A stretch of DNA of 64,000 bases, from assembly GCA_965199975.1 (NCBI GenBank), contig OZ241340.1, forward strand, positions 1,860,001-1,924,000. The letters run 5' to 3'. The notes below the pieces were generated by a model. That model was not told the origin of the DNA. It saw only the letters and a list, made by a program, of their open reading frames with translations, and searched no databases. Source of the stretch: JASLDZ01 sp965199975 (GTDB lineage: Bacteria; Pseudomonadota; Alphaproteobacteria; Caulobacterales; Caulobacteraceae). This document shows, piece after piece, positions 8,078 to 16,606 of this stretch; the first letter of the stretch is position 1; the number at the start of each line of letters is the position of its first letter. The position numbers and the translations under genes were made by a program.

Positions 8078-9310
8078 ATGCGGCGCGTGGCCGTGACAGG
8101 GATCGGCATCGTCTCGCCCCTCGGCTGTTCGGCCGACGAGGTTTCCGCGTCCCTGCGCGAGGCGCGCTCGGGTATCGTGGCCGCGCCGCAGTACGCCGAG
8201 CTGGGCTTCCGCAGCCAGGTGCACGCCCCGCCGCAGACCGGCGGCGCCCTCTTCGACTGGCGCCCCCTGGTGGACCGCCGCGCCGCGCGCTTCCTCTCGG
8301 ACGGGCTGGCCTATGCGCACGTGGCCACCGATCAGGCCATCGCCGACGGGGGCCTCACGCCCGCGGAGCTGTCGTCCGAGCGCACCGGCGTGATCGTCGG
8401 CGCAGGCGGCCCCTCCACCCGCGCCATCGTCGAGGCGGCGGAGACCACGCGCACCAAAGGGCCCAAGCGCGTCGGCCCCTTCGCCGTGCCCAAGGCGATG
8501 TGCTCGGGGCCGTCGGGCGTGCTGGCGACCTGGTTCAAGGTGCGCGGCGTCAACTATTCGATCAGTTCGGCCTGCGCGACCTCGGCCCACTGCATCGGCG
8601 CCGGCGCCGAGCAGATCCAGCTCGGCAAGCAGGACATCGTACTCGCCGGCGGCTGCGAGGAGCTGGACTGGACGCTCAGCGTGCTGTTCGACGCCATGGG
8701 CGCCATGAGCTCGGGCTACAACGATCGGGCCGCCGTGGCGTCGCGCGCCTACGATGCGAACCGCGACGGCTTCGTCATCGCCGGCGGGGCCGGCATGGTG
8801 GTGCTGGAGGAGTTGGAGCACGCCCGCGCCCGCGGCGCCAAGATCTACGCCGAGCTGGTGGGCTATGCCGCCACCTCCGACGGGTTCGACATGGTGGCCC
8901 CCTCCGGCGAGGGCGCGGTGCGCTGCATGCAGCTGGCCATGGCGCAGGCCGGCGGGCGGCGGATCGACTACCTCAACACCCACGGCACTTCCACGGTGGT
9001 GGGCGACGAGAAGGAGATGGAGGGGGTGCGCCAGGTTTGGGACGAGGGCCAGGCGCCGGCCATCTCGTCCACCAAGTCGCTGACCGGCCACAGCCTGGGC
9101 GCGGCCGGCGCTCAGGAGGCGATCTACTGCATGCTGATGATGCGGGACGGCTTCCTGGCCGAGAGCGCCCACATCGACACGCTCGATCCCAAGTTCGCGG
9201 GGCTTCCCATCCTGCGCGCCCGGCGCGAAGGACCGGTGGGCGCCGTCATGTCCAACAGCTTCGGCTTCGGCGGCACCAACGCCACGCTGATCCTCGACCG
9301 GGCGGACTGA
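8078..9310 (+). CDS. fabB: 3-oxoacyl-ACP synthase I FabB (410 aa)
   Basis: Beta-ketoacyl-ACP synthase that elongates the cis-3-decenoyl-ACP made by FabA. The Cys-His-His triad is visible: SSACATSAH (C166), NTHGTST (about residue 303) and SLTGHSLGAAGAQE (about 338). The C-terminal NSFGFGGTNA motif is intact. The ATG at 8078 is preceded by GGAGG with good spacing. The operon order fabA-fabB often continues with fabI in relatives; here a glycosyltransferase gene follows instead, 10 bp downstream. Confidence 0.97.
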   Translation: MRRVAVTGIGIVSPLGCSADEVSASLREARSGIVAAPQYAELGFRSQVHAPPQTGGALFDWRPLVDRRAARFLSDGLAYAHVATDQAIADGGLTPAELSSERTGVIVGAGGPSTRAIVEAAETTRTKGPKRVGPFAVPKAMCSGPSGVLATWFKVRGVNYSISSACATSAHCIGAGAEQIQLGKQDIVLAGGCEELDWTLSVLFDAMGAMSSGYNDRAAVASRAYDANRDGFVIAGGAGMVVLEELEHARARGAKIYAELVGYAATSDGFDMVAPSGEGAVRCMQLAMAQAGGRRIDYLNTHGTSTVVGDEKEMEGVRQVWDEGQAPAISSTKSLTGHSLGAAGAQEAIYCMLMMRDGFLAESAHIDTLDPKFAGLPILRARREGPVGAVMSNSFGFGGTNATLILDRAD

Positions 9311-9320
9311 GACCGAGACC

Positions 9321-10166
9321 GTGTCCGCCTGCGTGATCTCCACGGTGTGGAACGAGGCCGCGCGCCTGCCGCGCTGGCTGGCGCACTACGGCGCGGCGGT
9401 GGGGCCTGAGCACCTGTTCCTCGAGGACGATGGGAGCGACGACGGCTCCACCGAGGGCTTGGGCGCGGTGAACGTGATCCGACGCCCTCGCGGGACGTAC
9501 GACGAGCGCGCGCGCACCACGCGCCTCAGCGCCTGGGCGAGCGAACTGCTGCAGCGCTACGACAGCGTGGTCTACGCCGACGCCGACGAGCTGCTGGTTC
9601 CCGCCGACGGCTCTCGCCTGCGCGACTGGCTGGCGCGCTCGCACCCGCCCACCGTCACCGCGATCGGCTTCGACGTGATGGAGGTCCCGAACGTGGACGC
9701 TCCGCTCGACCCGGCGCGCCCGCTCACAGCGCAGCGCCGCCATGCGCGGTTGAACCCCACCTACTGCAAGCCGCTGGTCACCCGCGCGCCGATCCGCTGG
9801 CGCCCGGGCCTGCACTTCTCCGACGCAACCACCGCCTTCGACGGCCTCCTCCTCCTGCACACACGCTACGCCGACCGCGCGCAGGCCATCGCGCGGCTGG
9901 CGCAGCTGCGCACGGTCGACGTGGCCGACCAGGCGATCTTCAGCCACCATTGGCTCGCCGCCGACGCCGCTATCACCGACACGCTGGACGCCGCCGCCCG
10001 CGCGCCGTGGCGCCCCTTCTCCCCCGCCGACATGGCGCATTGGGAGGCGCTCCTGTGCGAGCGCCTCAGCGGCCATCCGCCCAATGCCGTCAACCTCATT
10101 CGAGGCCTGTGGGACGAGCACCCGAGCTGGTTCGTGCTCCCCGACGGCCTGCGCTGCGACGGGTGA
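9321..10166 (+). CDS. Glycosyltransferase, GT2/GT92-like (281 aa)
   Basis: Probable cytoplasmic sugar transferase with a GT-A fold. The N-terminus reads TVWNEAARLPRWLAHYGAAV, then FLEDDGSDDGST (about 37-48), and YADADELLVP (about 88-97) supplies a DxD metal site. This pattern fits the GT2_4/GT92 group that uses DAD. No signal or membrane segment is visible. The start is a GTG ten bases after the fabB stop. The last codon overlaps the next gene as GTGA, so translation is coupled. Donor and acceptor are unknown. Confidence 0.75.
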   Translation: MSACVISTVWNEAARLPRWLAHYGAAVGPEHLFLEDDGSDDGSTEGLGAVNVIRRPRGTYDERARTTRLSAWASELLQRYDSVVYADADELLVPADGSRLRDWLARSHPPTVTAIGFDVMEVPNVDAPLDPARPLTAQRRHARLNPTYCKPLVTRAPIRWRPGLHFSDATTAFDGLLLLHTRYADRAQAIARLAQLRTVDVADQAIFSHHWLAADAAITDTLDAAARAPWRPFSPADMAHWEALLCERLSGHPPNAVNLIRGLWDEHPSWFVLPDGLRCDG

Positions 10167-10543
10167 GCGTGGGAGACGACGGCGCAGGCGGGGGCTGGAC
10201 GGGGAGCGGCAAGGTGCGCGCCCGCGAGGCCGCCGGGGCGCTTGTCATCAGCGTCGACGGGCTGACCACCCAGGCGCGCTACTACAAGCCCTTGATCTAC
10301 GAGTTCTTCCGCAAGGAGTGGCGCGGCGCGCGGCCCGCCTGGGGCGACTACGCGGTGGCCATCGACATGGAGTACACCGGCGACGCGCCCTGGCTCGACC
10401 TCGACAACCTGGCCAAGGCGCTGCTCGACGCCATCAAGGGCTACGCTTTCCACGACGACATGCAGGTGGGCCGCCTCCTGGTCGAGCGCCGGCAGGGCGA
10501 GCGCGAGCGCATCACCATCACCGTCACGCCGCATCGCGCCTGA
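10163..10543 (+). CDS. RusA family Holliday-junction resolvase (126 aa)
   Basis: RusA-type crossover junction endodeoxyribonuclease. The motif DLDNLAKALLDAIKGYAFHD followed by DMQV matches E. coli RusA, in which Asp70, Asp72 and Asp91 bind Mg2+; here the DxD and the DD pair are both present, with the following conserved Lys. The family is usually about 120 residues. GTG at 10163 overlaps the stop of the glycosyltransferase (GTGA); GTG at 10169 is an alternative. Most RusA genes sit in prophages, but no other phage gene is nearby, so this copy looks domesticated. Confidence 0.82.
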   Translation: MSVGDDGAGGGWTGSGKVRAREAAGALVISVDGLTTQARYYKPLIYEFFRKEWRGARPAWGDYAVAIDMEYTGDAPWLDLDNLAKALLDAIKGYAFHDDMQVGRLLVERRQGERERITITVTPHRA

Positions 10544-10561
10544 GCGGGCGCCCCCGGCGCG

Positions 10562-12841
10562 TCAGCTGGACCAGGGCTCCAGCGCGCCCCAGCTCGCCAG
10601 CACCGCGGCGAAGGCGGCGAAGACGAGCACGCTCAGCGTGTGGCGCAGCTTGCGCCCCACCGCCCAGCCGGAGAGCCGACGCCCCTCCGCCCAGGCGCCC
10701 GGCAGCTGGCCGAGCTGCACGAGGGTGAGCGCCGAGGCCACGAGCGCCGCGGTTGAGGCGCCGACCAGCCACGCGTCGGGCCAGGGGCGCAGGACGTCGC
10801 GCGCGCCGCTCTCGCCGCGGAACACGGCGAAGGCGGTGATGGCGCCCAGCCACAGCAGGGCCGCCATCGCCTGGACGACGGTGGCGGCGGTCTGCTGGCC
10901 CGTGGGCCGCGCGCCCTCCCGCGCGAGCCGGGCGCACAGGCCGCCCAGCACCAGCAGGGCGGCGGCGGCGGCCAGGGCGGCGGAGGCGGCGAGGGTGGAG
11001 GGGCGATGCAGCCATCCCACGCGTTCGGCCAGGGCCGCGCGCCCCGGCTCGGCGACGGCTTCGGCGCGCCCGTGCGCGCCCGTGATCACGGTTAGTTCGG
11101 CGCCGTCCGTTGCGACGAGCGGGGCGCCCGCCGCGCCCGGCGCCCAGGCCTGCGCGCGGCCGAGCCCGCGGGTGACGAGGCCTCCACCCTCGGCCGTGAG
11201 CACGCGCACGCGTCGCTCCAGCCGGTCCACGAAGCCTTCCAGCCCGTGATAGGCGCGCCGGGCGTCGAGGTAGAGGCCGGGCCCGGCGTCGGCGCCGGTG
11301 GCGTCGGGGACTGCGGACGGCGTCGGCCCCGCATAGAAGCGTCGGACCAGCGCGGGGGCCAGCTCGGACACCGCGCCGGAGGTCTCGCTGTTGGCGGCGA
11401 CGAACACGCCCAGGCCGAGCTGGGGAACCACGAGATAGCGCACGCGGAAGCCCGGCGCCGCGCCGGACTCGCCGAAGCCCGCGAAGCCGCCCGGCAGGCG
11501 CACGCGCATGCGCCCGTAGGCCGGCCCGGACAGCGCCTCGCCCGGCGCGGGGCCGGCGTGCAGCCACGCCTGCGCGCGCGGCCCCCACACGCCCGCGCCG
11601 CCGCCGAGCTCCATCAGCATCAGCCGCGCCATGTCGTCGGCGGTGGTGGTGGCGGCCAGCGCCGGCGCGAGGCCGCCGGCGAAGCCGTAGGGCCGCGGCG
11701 AGGGGCCGTGCGCAGTCCAGGCGTAACCCTGCGCCAGGCGGACCGCCAGGTCCGGCGAGAGCGGCGCGGGCAGGCCGGGGCGCGCCGCGCGGGGTTCGCG
11801 GAAGCTGGTCGACGCCAGGCCTGCGGGCGCCAACAGCTCGGTCTGCACCAGCGTCTCGAACTCGGCGCCGCCGGCGTGGGCGGCGGCGGCGCCGGCCAGG
11901 GCGGCGCCGTAGTCGTTGGCGATGGCGGGGCCGCCGGGCTCGCGCACCCGGTGCGCCCTCAGGCGCCGCATCGCCTCGTCCAGCGGCAGCACGCGCGCGG
12001 CGGGGCGGAAGGCGCGGCCGAATTCGCGCGTCTCGAAGCCGCCGCGCTCCTGCAGCACCTCGCCCAGCCGCGGCGTGCGTGCGAAGCCTTCGGCCGGCAG
12101 CCGCTCGGCGGGCGGCAGGGCGACGTCCACCGAGGCGTTCAGGTCGAGGCGCCCGGCCTCGGCCAGCTTCAGCACGAAGAGGTCGGTGAGGAGGCGCGAG
12201 GCCGCGCCCAGCCGCACGCCCGTTCGCGCCGGATCGAATCGTCGCCCGGTGGCGCGGTCGGCGAGGCCGTAGCCCTTCTCCAGGACGACCTGGCCGTTCT
12301 GCACGACGGCGACCACCGCGCCGACGCCGTGGCCGCCCATCAGGTCGCGCGCCATCGCAGCGTCGACGAAGGCCTCCACCTCGGCCGCCGGCGCCGGCGC
12401 GCCGGGTGCGAGACGCGCGGCGGCCGACGCGGCGGCCTGAGGCGGGGGGGGCGGGGGGGGCGGCGGTCGCGGCGCCGCGACTGGGGCGGGGAGGGCGGGC
12501 TGCGGGGCGCCGACGGGCGGCGTCCGCAAGGGCGGCGGCGGTGCGATCGACGCCGGCTGAGGCGGCCCCGGCCGGGGCGCCGCCGATTGGGGCGCCGCCG
12601 GCTGGGGCGAAGCCGTCGGCGCTGCTGCGAAGGCGCTGGAGGGCGCTGGGGGCTTGGGCGTGCGTGTTTTCGGACGGGCGCGCGGCGTGCGGCGGGCGCT
12701 CGCGTGCTCGCCGCGGACGAGCTGCGTGTAGGGGATCGGCTTGGAGGGCGAGCGCGCGCCATCGTCGCTCTGCGCTCGTGCGCCCCCAACGAGGAGGCCC
12801 ACGGCCAGGAGGGCTGCGGCGGCGCGGCGGGCGGCGTCCAT
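10562..12841 (-). CDS. Beta-lactamase-fold protein lacking catalytic residues, membrane-anchored (759 aa)
   Basis: A signal peptide (1-24) is followed by a long Pro/Ala-rich linker (25-150). A serine beta-lactamase / PBP4-type domain (155-500) comes next, then a C-terminal region (500-759) with four probable transmembrane helices. The domain keeps the family outline (VVQNGQVVLEKGYGLAD, LAEAGRLDL, GFRVRYLVVPQLGLGVFVAAN), but every catalytic motif has changed. The GSxSK position reads GAASR (residues 212-216), so Ser and Lys are Ala and Arg. YSN reads IAN (307-309), the HTSG position reads ERGG, and HxG reads ESG (E458). It is probably a binding or regulatory pseudoenzyme of the periplasm. It lies 83 bp downstream of sspB on the same strand. 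Confidence 0.8.
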   Translation of the reverse strand: MDAARRAAAALLAVGLLVGGARAQSDDGARSPSKPIPYTQLVRGEHASARRTPRARPKTRTPKPPAPSSAFAAAPTASPQPAAPQSAAPRPGPPQPASIAPPPPLRTPPVGAPQPALPAPVAAPRPPPPPPPPPQAAASAAARLAPGAPAPAAEVEAFVDAAMARDLMGGHGVGAVVAVVQNGQVVLEKGYGLADRATGRRFDPARTGVRLGAASRLLTDLFVLKLAEAGRLDLNASVDVALPPAERLPAEGFARTPRLGEVLQERGGFETREFGRAFRPAARVLPLDEAMRRLRAHRVREPGGPAIANDYGAALAGAAAAHAGGAEFETLVQTELLAPAGLASTSFREPRAARPGLPAPLSPDLAVRLAQGYAWTAHGPSPRPYGFAGGLAPALAATTTADDMARLMLMELGGGAGVWGPRAQAWLHAGPAPGEALSGPAYGRMRVRLPGGFAGFGESGAAPGFRVRYLVVPQLGLGVFVAANSETSGAVSELAPALVRRFYAGPTPSAVPDATGADAGPGLYLDARRAYHGLEGFVDRLERRVRVLTAEGGGLVTRGLGRAQAWAPGAAGAPLVATDGAELTVITGAHGRAEAVAEPGRAALAERVGWLHRPSTLAASAALAAAAALLVLGGLCARLAREGARPTGQQTAATVVQAMAALLWLGAITAFAVFRGESGARDVLRPWPDAWLVGASTAALVASALTLVQLGQLPGAWAEGRRLSGWAVGRKLRHTLSVLVFAAFAAVLASWGALEPWSS

Positions 12842-12924
12842 TCGGCCTCGCGAGGGAGCGGCGGGTCTGGGCTCTCGCCGAGCCTAGCCGCGCCCGCGCG
12901 GCCGGGCCACCGCCGCGGCCCGCG

Positions 12925-13482
12925 TCACTTCTTCCGGAAGCGGTCGAGCGAAACGATCTTGGGCCCGTCCGACGGAGGCGGCTCGTCGCCGGGCTCCTCC
13001 GCCTCCGGCTTGACGTCGGGCTTGATCGGCGTGGGCAGGCTCTCCACCACGCGCGGACGGATCGAGACCACCTCCGCCTCGGTCTGGAACTCGTCCGGCG
13101 GGGCGGTCTCGGCGGCGGGCTCGAACTGCAGCATGAACTGCACGCTGGGGTCGTAGAAGCGCGTCACCGCCGCGTAAGGCGCCTGCAGCCGCTTGGGCGA
13201 GCCGCCGAACTTGAGCATCACCGAGAAGCCCTGCTCGCCCACCTCCAGGTCCCAGAACTGGTGCTGCAGCACGATGGTCATGTCCTCCGGATAGCGGGCC
13301 AGGAGGTCGGGCGGCACGCTCACGCCCGGCGCGGTCGTGCGGAAGGAGATGTAGAGGTGATGCGCGCCCGGGAGCCCCTCGGGCGTCCCCGCACGCTCCA
13401 GCGCGGCGCGCACCACGCCGCGCAAGGCCTCCTGTGCGAGGCCTTGGTAGTCCATCAGGTCGGGGGTGTCGGCGTCGGCCAT
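12925..13482 (-). CDS. sspB: ClpXP adaptor SspB, alpha type (185 aa)
   Basis: Adaptor that binds ssrA-tagged proteins and hands them to ClpXP for degradation. The SspB fold covers residues 8-115, with LYISFRTTAPGVSVPPDLLA and MTIVLQHQFWDLEVGE. An acidic, proline-rich linker (120-170) leads to a C-terminal ClpX-binding tail ending IVSLDRFRKK, as in alphaproteobacterial SspB. It lies just downstream of ssrA on the same strand, so the tag-encoding RNA and the tag receptor are neighbours; the tag encoded there begins AANDNFAEE, the sequence recognised by Caulobacter SspB-alpha. Confidence 0.93.
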   Translation of the reverse strand: MADADTPDLMDYQGLAQEALRGVVRAALERAGTPEGLPGAHHLYISFRTTAPGVSVPPDLLARYPEDMTIVLQHQFWDLEVGEQGFSVMLKFGGSPKRLQAPYAAVTRFYDPSVQFMLQFEPAAETAPPDEFQTEAEVVSIRPRVVESLPTPIKPDVKPEAEEPGDEPPPSDGPKIVSLDRFRKK

Positions 13483-13599
13483 GGTCGAGGCGATACACCA
13501 GGGCGCGAGCGGCGTCGCGCCTCGCGGGCGCGTCCGGCGGTCGCGGCCAGCGGGAGGGAGGGAAGTGGGGGCTTCTGTTGCCAGGCGCCCCCGAGCCCC

Positions 13600-13889
13600 G
13601 CCTGGAGGGGCTAACCCCCAGGACTTTAGTCAGCGAAGTCTACCGGACCGCTTACGCGGCCAGGCGGACCTCTTCAGCGAAGTTATCATTCGCAGTTACA
13701 AAATAGGACGATCGAGGAGTCCCACACCTGGAGAAAGCATAACGCCTTTACACATCCGTCGATGCTGATCGGCCCCAGACTTCGCCGTGACAACCCGGCG
13801 CAAGGAGATGGTGGAGCCGCCGGGAATCGCACCCGGGTCCGGTCTGCTTATTTCGCGCGCGTTTATCCCCATAGTCCGGCTTGCGCCGA
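13600..13889 (-). ncRNA. ssrA: Two-piece (circularly permuted) tmRNA, ssrA
   Basis: Rescues stalled ribosomes and adds a degradation tag. Read on the minus strand, the acceptor piece comes first and ends in GGCTCCACCA with the CCA at 13811-13809. A spacer of about 32 nt follows, and then the coding piece begins GGGGCCGATCAGCATCGACG at 13776. GGGGCCG pairs with CGGCTCC to form the 7-bp acceptor stem. The tag frame runs from 13693 to 13652 and reads ANDNFAEEVRLAA then TAA; with the charged alanine the tag is AANDNFAEEVRLAA. This order is the permuted alphaproteobacterial form. Outer ends are estimates: the 5' end from the promoter, the 3' end within the GC-rich pseudoknot region. Confidence 0.93.
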
Positions 13890-13897
13890 GCGAGGCG

Positions 13898-13926
13898 AAT
13901 ATAGGCCCGTCGGGAGCGCGGGGGAA
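13898..13926 (-). promoter_or_regulatory. Probable ssrA promoter
   Basis: On the minus strand TATATT (13903-13898) lies about 10 bases before the expected start of the tmRNA precursor. A weak -35 candidate TTCCCC (13926-13921) is 17 bases upstream. The CCTATATT context partly matches the Caulobacter GCTANAWC element. Confidence 0.45.
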
Positions 13927-13969
13927 GGTCTGTGGGTTGGCGCAGCACGCAGCCATGCAAGGAGCCCCC

Positions 13970-14260
13970 ATGATCGCCGTCATCGCCACCCTCATCGCCC
14001 GCGAAGGCCGCGAGGCCGAGTTCGAGCGCGCCTTCCTGCAGCTGACGCAGGCCGTGCGCGCCAATGAGCCCGGCAATCGGCTCTACCAGCTGGCCAAAAG
14101 CCGCGAGACGGCGCGCCGCTACGAGGTGCTCGAACTCTACCTCGACGAGGCGGCGCTGGAGGCGCACCGCACCAGCGACCACTACAAGGCGGGCGGCCGC
14201 GCGATGCGCGAACTCGTGGAGGCGCCGCCCGAGGTGAAGATCCTCGACGCGATGGCGTAG
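13970..14260 (+). CDS. Putative quinol monooxygenase, ABM domain (96 aa)
   Basis: Small ABM-domain protein of the YgiN type, a dimeric ferredoxin-like fold that oxidises quinols or related aromatics without a cofactor. It matches in length (about 95) and in segments: IAVIATLIAREGREAEFERA at the start, EPGNRLYQLAKSRE near 37-50, and YEVLELYLDEAALEAHRTSD near 55-75, whose His is conserved. ATG 13970 has AAGGAG six bases upstream; an in-frame ATG at 13955 lies inside that ribosome site. It is divergent from ssrA and convergent with the SDR gene, 4 bp away. Confidence 0.82.
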   Translation: MIAVIATLIAREGREAEFERAFLQLTQAVRANEPGNRLYQLAKSRETARRYEVLELYLDEAALEAHRTSDHYKAGGRAMRELVEAPPEVKILDAMA

Positions 14261-14264
14261 GCTC

Positions 14265-15173
14265 TCAGCTTTCGGAGAGCCGGCGCAGCACCTTCTGCAG
14301 CTGGCCCGCGCCGGTGGCGTAGGCCTCATGGCCGGCGGGATCGGCCACTTGCGCCCAGCCGGCGCGCACGTTCTCGGCGGTCAGCGCCTCGCCCTGCAGC
14401 GCCAGGCCTTCGGTCTCGTAGATGCGCGCCAGCGAGAACACGCCGCCGCCGGCCGAGAGGATCACGCCGTTGGGAGCCTCCTCGTCGAGCAGGGTCATTA
14501 CGCCGGGGGAGATGGTCTCGGGCGTGATCCTGGCCGTGATCTCTCCGGGAATCAGCCCCTCGGTCATGCGCGTGGCGGCCACCGGCGCCAGGGCGTTGAT
14601 GCGGATGTCGTGCTTGGCGCCTTCGATGCGCAGCGTGTTCATCAGCCCCACCGCCCCCAGCTTGGCCGCGCCGTAGTTGGCCTGTCCGAAGTTGCCGTAG
14701 AGGCCGGAGGAGGAGGTGGTGACCACGATGCGCCCGTAGCCCTGGCCGCGCATGGTCTCCCACACCGCCTTGATCGGCTTGAAGGCGCCCAGGAGGTGCA
14801 CGTCGACCACCGCCTCGAAGTCGCCCAACGTCATCTTGGCGAAGGAGCGGTCGCGCAGGATGCCGGCGTTGGCGATCAGGATGTCGATGCGGCCGAAGGC
14901 GCCCAGCGTCTCGTCCACCATGCGGGCCACGCCCGTGTCATCGGTGACCGAAGCGCCGTTGGCCATGGCGCGGCCGCCCGCCTCCTCGATCTCGCGCACG
15001 ACGGCCTCGGCGGCCGCCGAGGAGCCGCCCGAGCCGTCCACCGCGCCGCCCAGATCGTTGACCACCACCGCCGCGCCCCGGCGCGCCAGCTCCAGCGCAT
15101 GCGCCCGCCCCAGCCCGCCGCCCGCGCCGGTGACGATGGCGGTGCGGCCGTCGAAGCGGATGGGGTCGGGCAT
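14265..15173 (-). CDS. SDR family oxidoreductase, 3-hydroxyacyl-CoA dehydrogenase-like (302 aa)
   Basis: NAD(P)-dependent short-chain dehydrogenase. The Rossmann motif TGAGGGLG (about 14-21), the NAG motif in LIANAGIL (about 98) and the catalytic SSSGLYGNFGQANYGAAK with Y-x3-K (about 157-174) are all intact. The extended NDLGG after the second strand and the C-terminal insertion resemble the dehydrogenase part of peroxisomal multifunctional enzyme type 2, pointing to 3-hydroxyacyl-CoA or a steroid-like substrate. ATG 15173 follows GAGGA. The open frame reaching 15248 is not supported by a ribosome site. Confidence 0.85.
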   Translation of the reverse strand: MPDPIRFDGRTAIVTGAGGGLGRAHALELARRGAAVVVNDLGGAVDGSGGSSAAAEAVVREIEEAGGRAMANGASVTDDTGVARMVDETLGAFGRIDILIANAGILRDRSFAKMTLGDFEAVVDVHLLGAFKPIKAVWETMRGQGYGRIVVTTSSSGLYGNFGQANYGAAKLGAVGLMNTLRIEGAKHDIRINALAPVAATRMTEGLIPGEITARITPETISPGVMTLLDEEAPNGVILSAGGGVFSLARIYETEGLALQGEALTAENVRAGWAQVADPAGHEAYATGAGQLQKVLRRLSES

Positions 15174-15325
15174 GGGCGTCCTCGCGGTCAGGTGCTCGGC
15201 GTCAAGGCTGGGCGCGCGCCGTTTGAAGCGCCGGGGCGGTGCGGTCAACGCCGGTGCGCGCTCCCGCCCCGTTGCCGCCGCACCCCGCCCGTGCGCATGA
15301 CCCCTGCAGCTTGGACGGGGGATAC

Positions 15326-16606
15326 GTGGGTCTCAGCCTGTTGAACGCGCAGAGCCTCGTGGGGCTGGCGCTCGTGCTCCTCGTCTGCTGGGCGGCGTCG
15401 GAGAACCGGCGGCGCTTTCCGTGGAAGCTGGCGCTGGGCTCGCTCGCGGTGCAGCTGGCGCTTGTGCTGCTGCTGTTCGGCCTGCCGGCCGCGCGCGCGG
15501 CGCTGCAGGCGGTGAACGGCGCGGTGGAGGCGCTGGGCGCGGCCACCCAGGCGGGCTCGCAGTTCGTGTTCGGCTTCCTGGCCGGGGGCGCCCAGCCCTA
15601 TGCGGCCACGGGGCAGCCCGCTTTCCTCTTCGCCTTCCGCGTCTTGCCGGTGATCCTTGTGGTGTGCGCGCTCTCCGCGCTGCTGTGGCACTGGCGCATC
15701 CTCAAGTGGGCGACGACCGCGTTCGGCGCGGTGTTCCAGCGAACGCTGGGCCTGCGCGGCCCCCCGGCGCTGGCGGTGGCGGCGACCATCTTCATGGGCC
15801 AGGTGGAGGGTCCGATCTTCATCCGCGCCTACCTCGACAAGCTGACGCGTTCGGAGCTGTTCACCCTGATGGCGGTGGGCATGGCCTGCGTCTCCGGCTC
15901 CACCATGGTGGCCTACGCCACCATCCTGAAGGACGCCCTGCCCAACGCGGCCGCCCATGTGCTGACCGCCTCGATCATCTCGGCGCCCGCCGGCGTGCTC
16001 CTCGCGCGGGTGCTCGTGCCGCCTGCGCCGTCGGAGGCCGACACGCCGTTCGAGGGCGGCGCGGAGAAGACCTACGACAGCGCCATCGACGCGGTGATCA
16101 AGGGCACGGGCGACGGGTTGAACGTGGCGCTCAACGTCGGCGCCGCGCTCATCGTGTTCGTGGCGCTGGTGGCCCTGGCCAATTTCGCCCTGGCGCTGCT
16201 GCCGCAGGTGGCGGGGGCGCCGATCTCCATCGAGCGCGTGCTGGGCGCGGCCTTCGCGCCCCTCGCCTGGGCGATCGGCCTGCCATGGAGCGAGGCGGGG
16301 ACAGGGGGGCGGCTCCTGGGCGTCAAGCTGGTGCTGACCGAGTTCACCGCCTTCATCCAGCTGGGCCAGCTTCCCGAGGCGGCGCTCTCGCCGCGTTCGC
16401 GCATGATCATGACCTACGCCCTGTGCGGCTTCGCCAACGTGGCCTCGGTGGGGATCAACGTGGCCGGCTTCGGCGTGCTGGCCCCGAACCGGCGGGCGGA
16501 GGTCAATGCGCTGGTGTGGAAGGCGCTGCTCGCGGGGTTCCTCGCCACCTGCATGACCGCCTCGGTCGTGGGCGCCCTGCCGGCCGCGCTGTTCCTCGGC
16601 CGATGA
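15326..16606 (+). CDS. CNT family concentrative nucleoside transporter (426 aa)
   Basis: Inner-membrane NupC-type symporter that imports nucleosides with H+ or Na+. Hydrophobic helices span most of the sequence. Family motifs include AATIFMGQVEGPIFIRAYLD (about 150-170), the serine-rich ACVSGSTMVAYA (about 185-197) and ALCGFANVASVGINVAGFG (about 367-385). GTG 15326, preceded by GGGGGAT, gives the usual length of about 425; an in-frame ATG at 15239 adds 29 non-hydrophobic residues. It overlaps the next gene by four bases (ATGA). Confidence 0.88.
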   Translation: MGLSLLNAQSLVGLALVLLVCWAASENRRRFPWKLALGSLAVQLALVLLLFGLPAARAALQAVNGAVEALGAATQAGSQFVFGFLAGGAQPYAATGQPAFLFAFRVLPVILVVCALSALLWHWRILKWATTAFGAVFQRTLGLRGPPALAVAATIFMGQVEGPIFIRAYLDKLTRSELFTLMAVGMACVSGSTMVAYATILKDALPNAAAHVLTASIISAPAGVLLARVLVPPAPSEADTPFEGGAEKTYDSAIDAVIKGTGDGLNVALNVGAALIVFVALVALANFALALLPQVAGAPISIERVLGAAFAPLAWAIGLPWSEAGTGGRLLGVKLVLTEFTAFIQLGQLPEAALSPRSRMIMTYALCGFANVASVGINVAGFGVLAPNRRAEVNALVWKALLAGFLATCMTASVVGALPAALFLGR

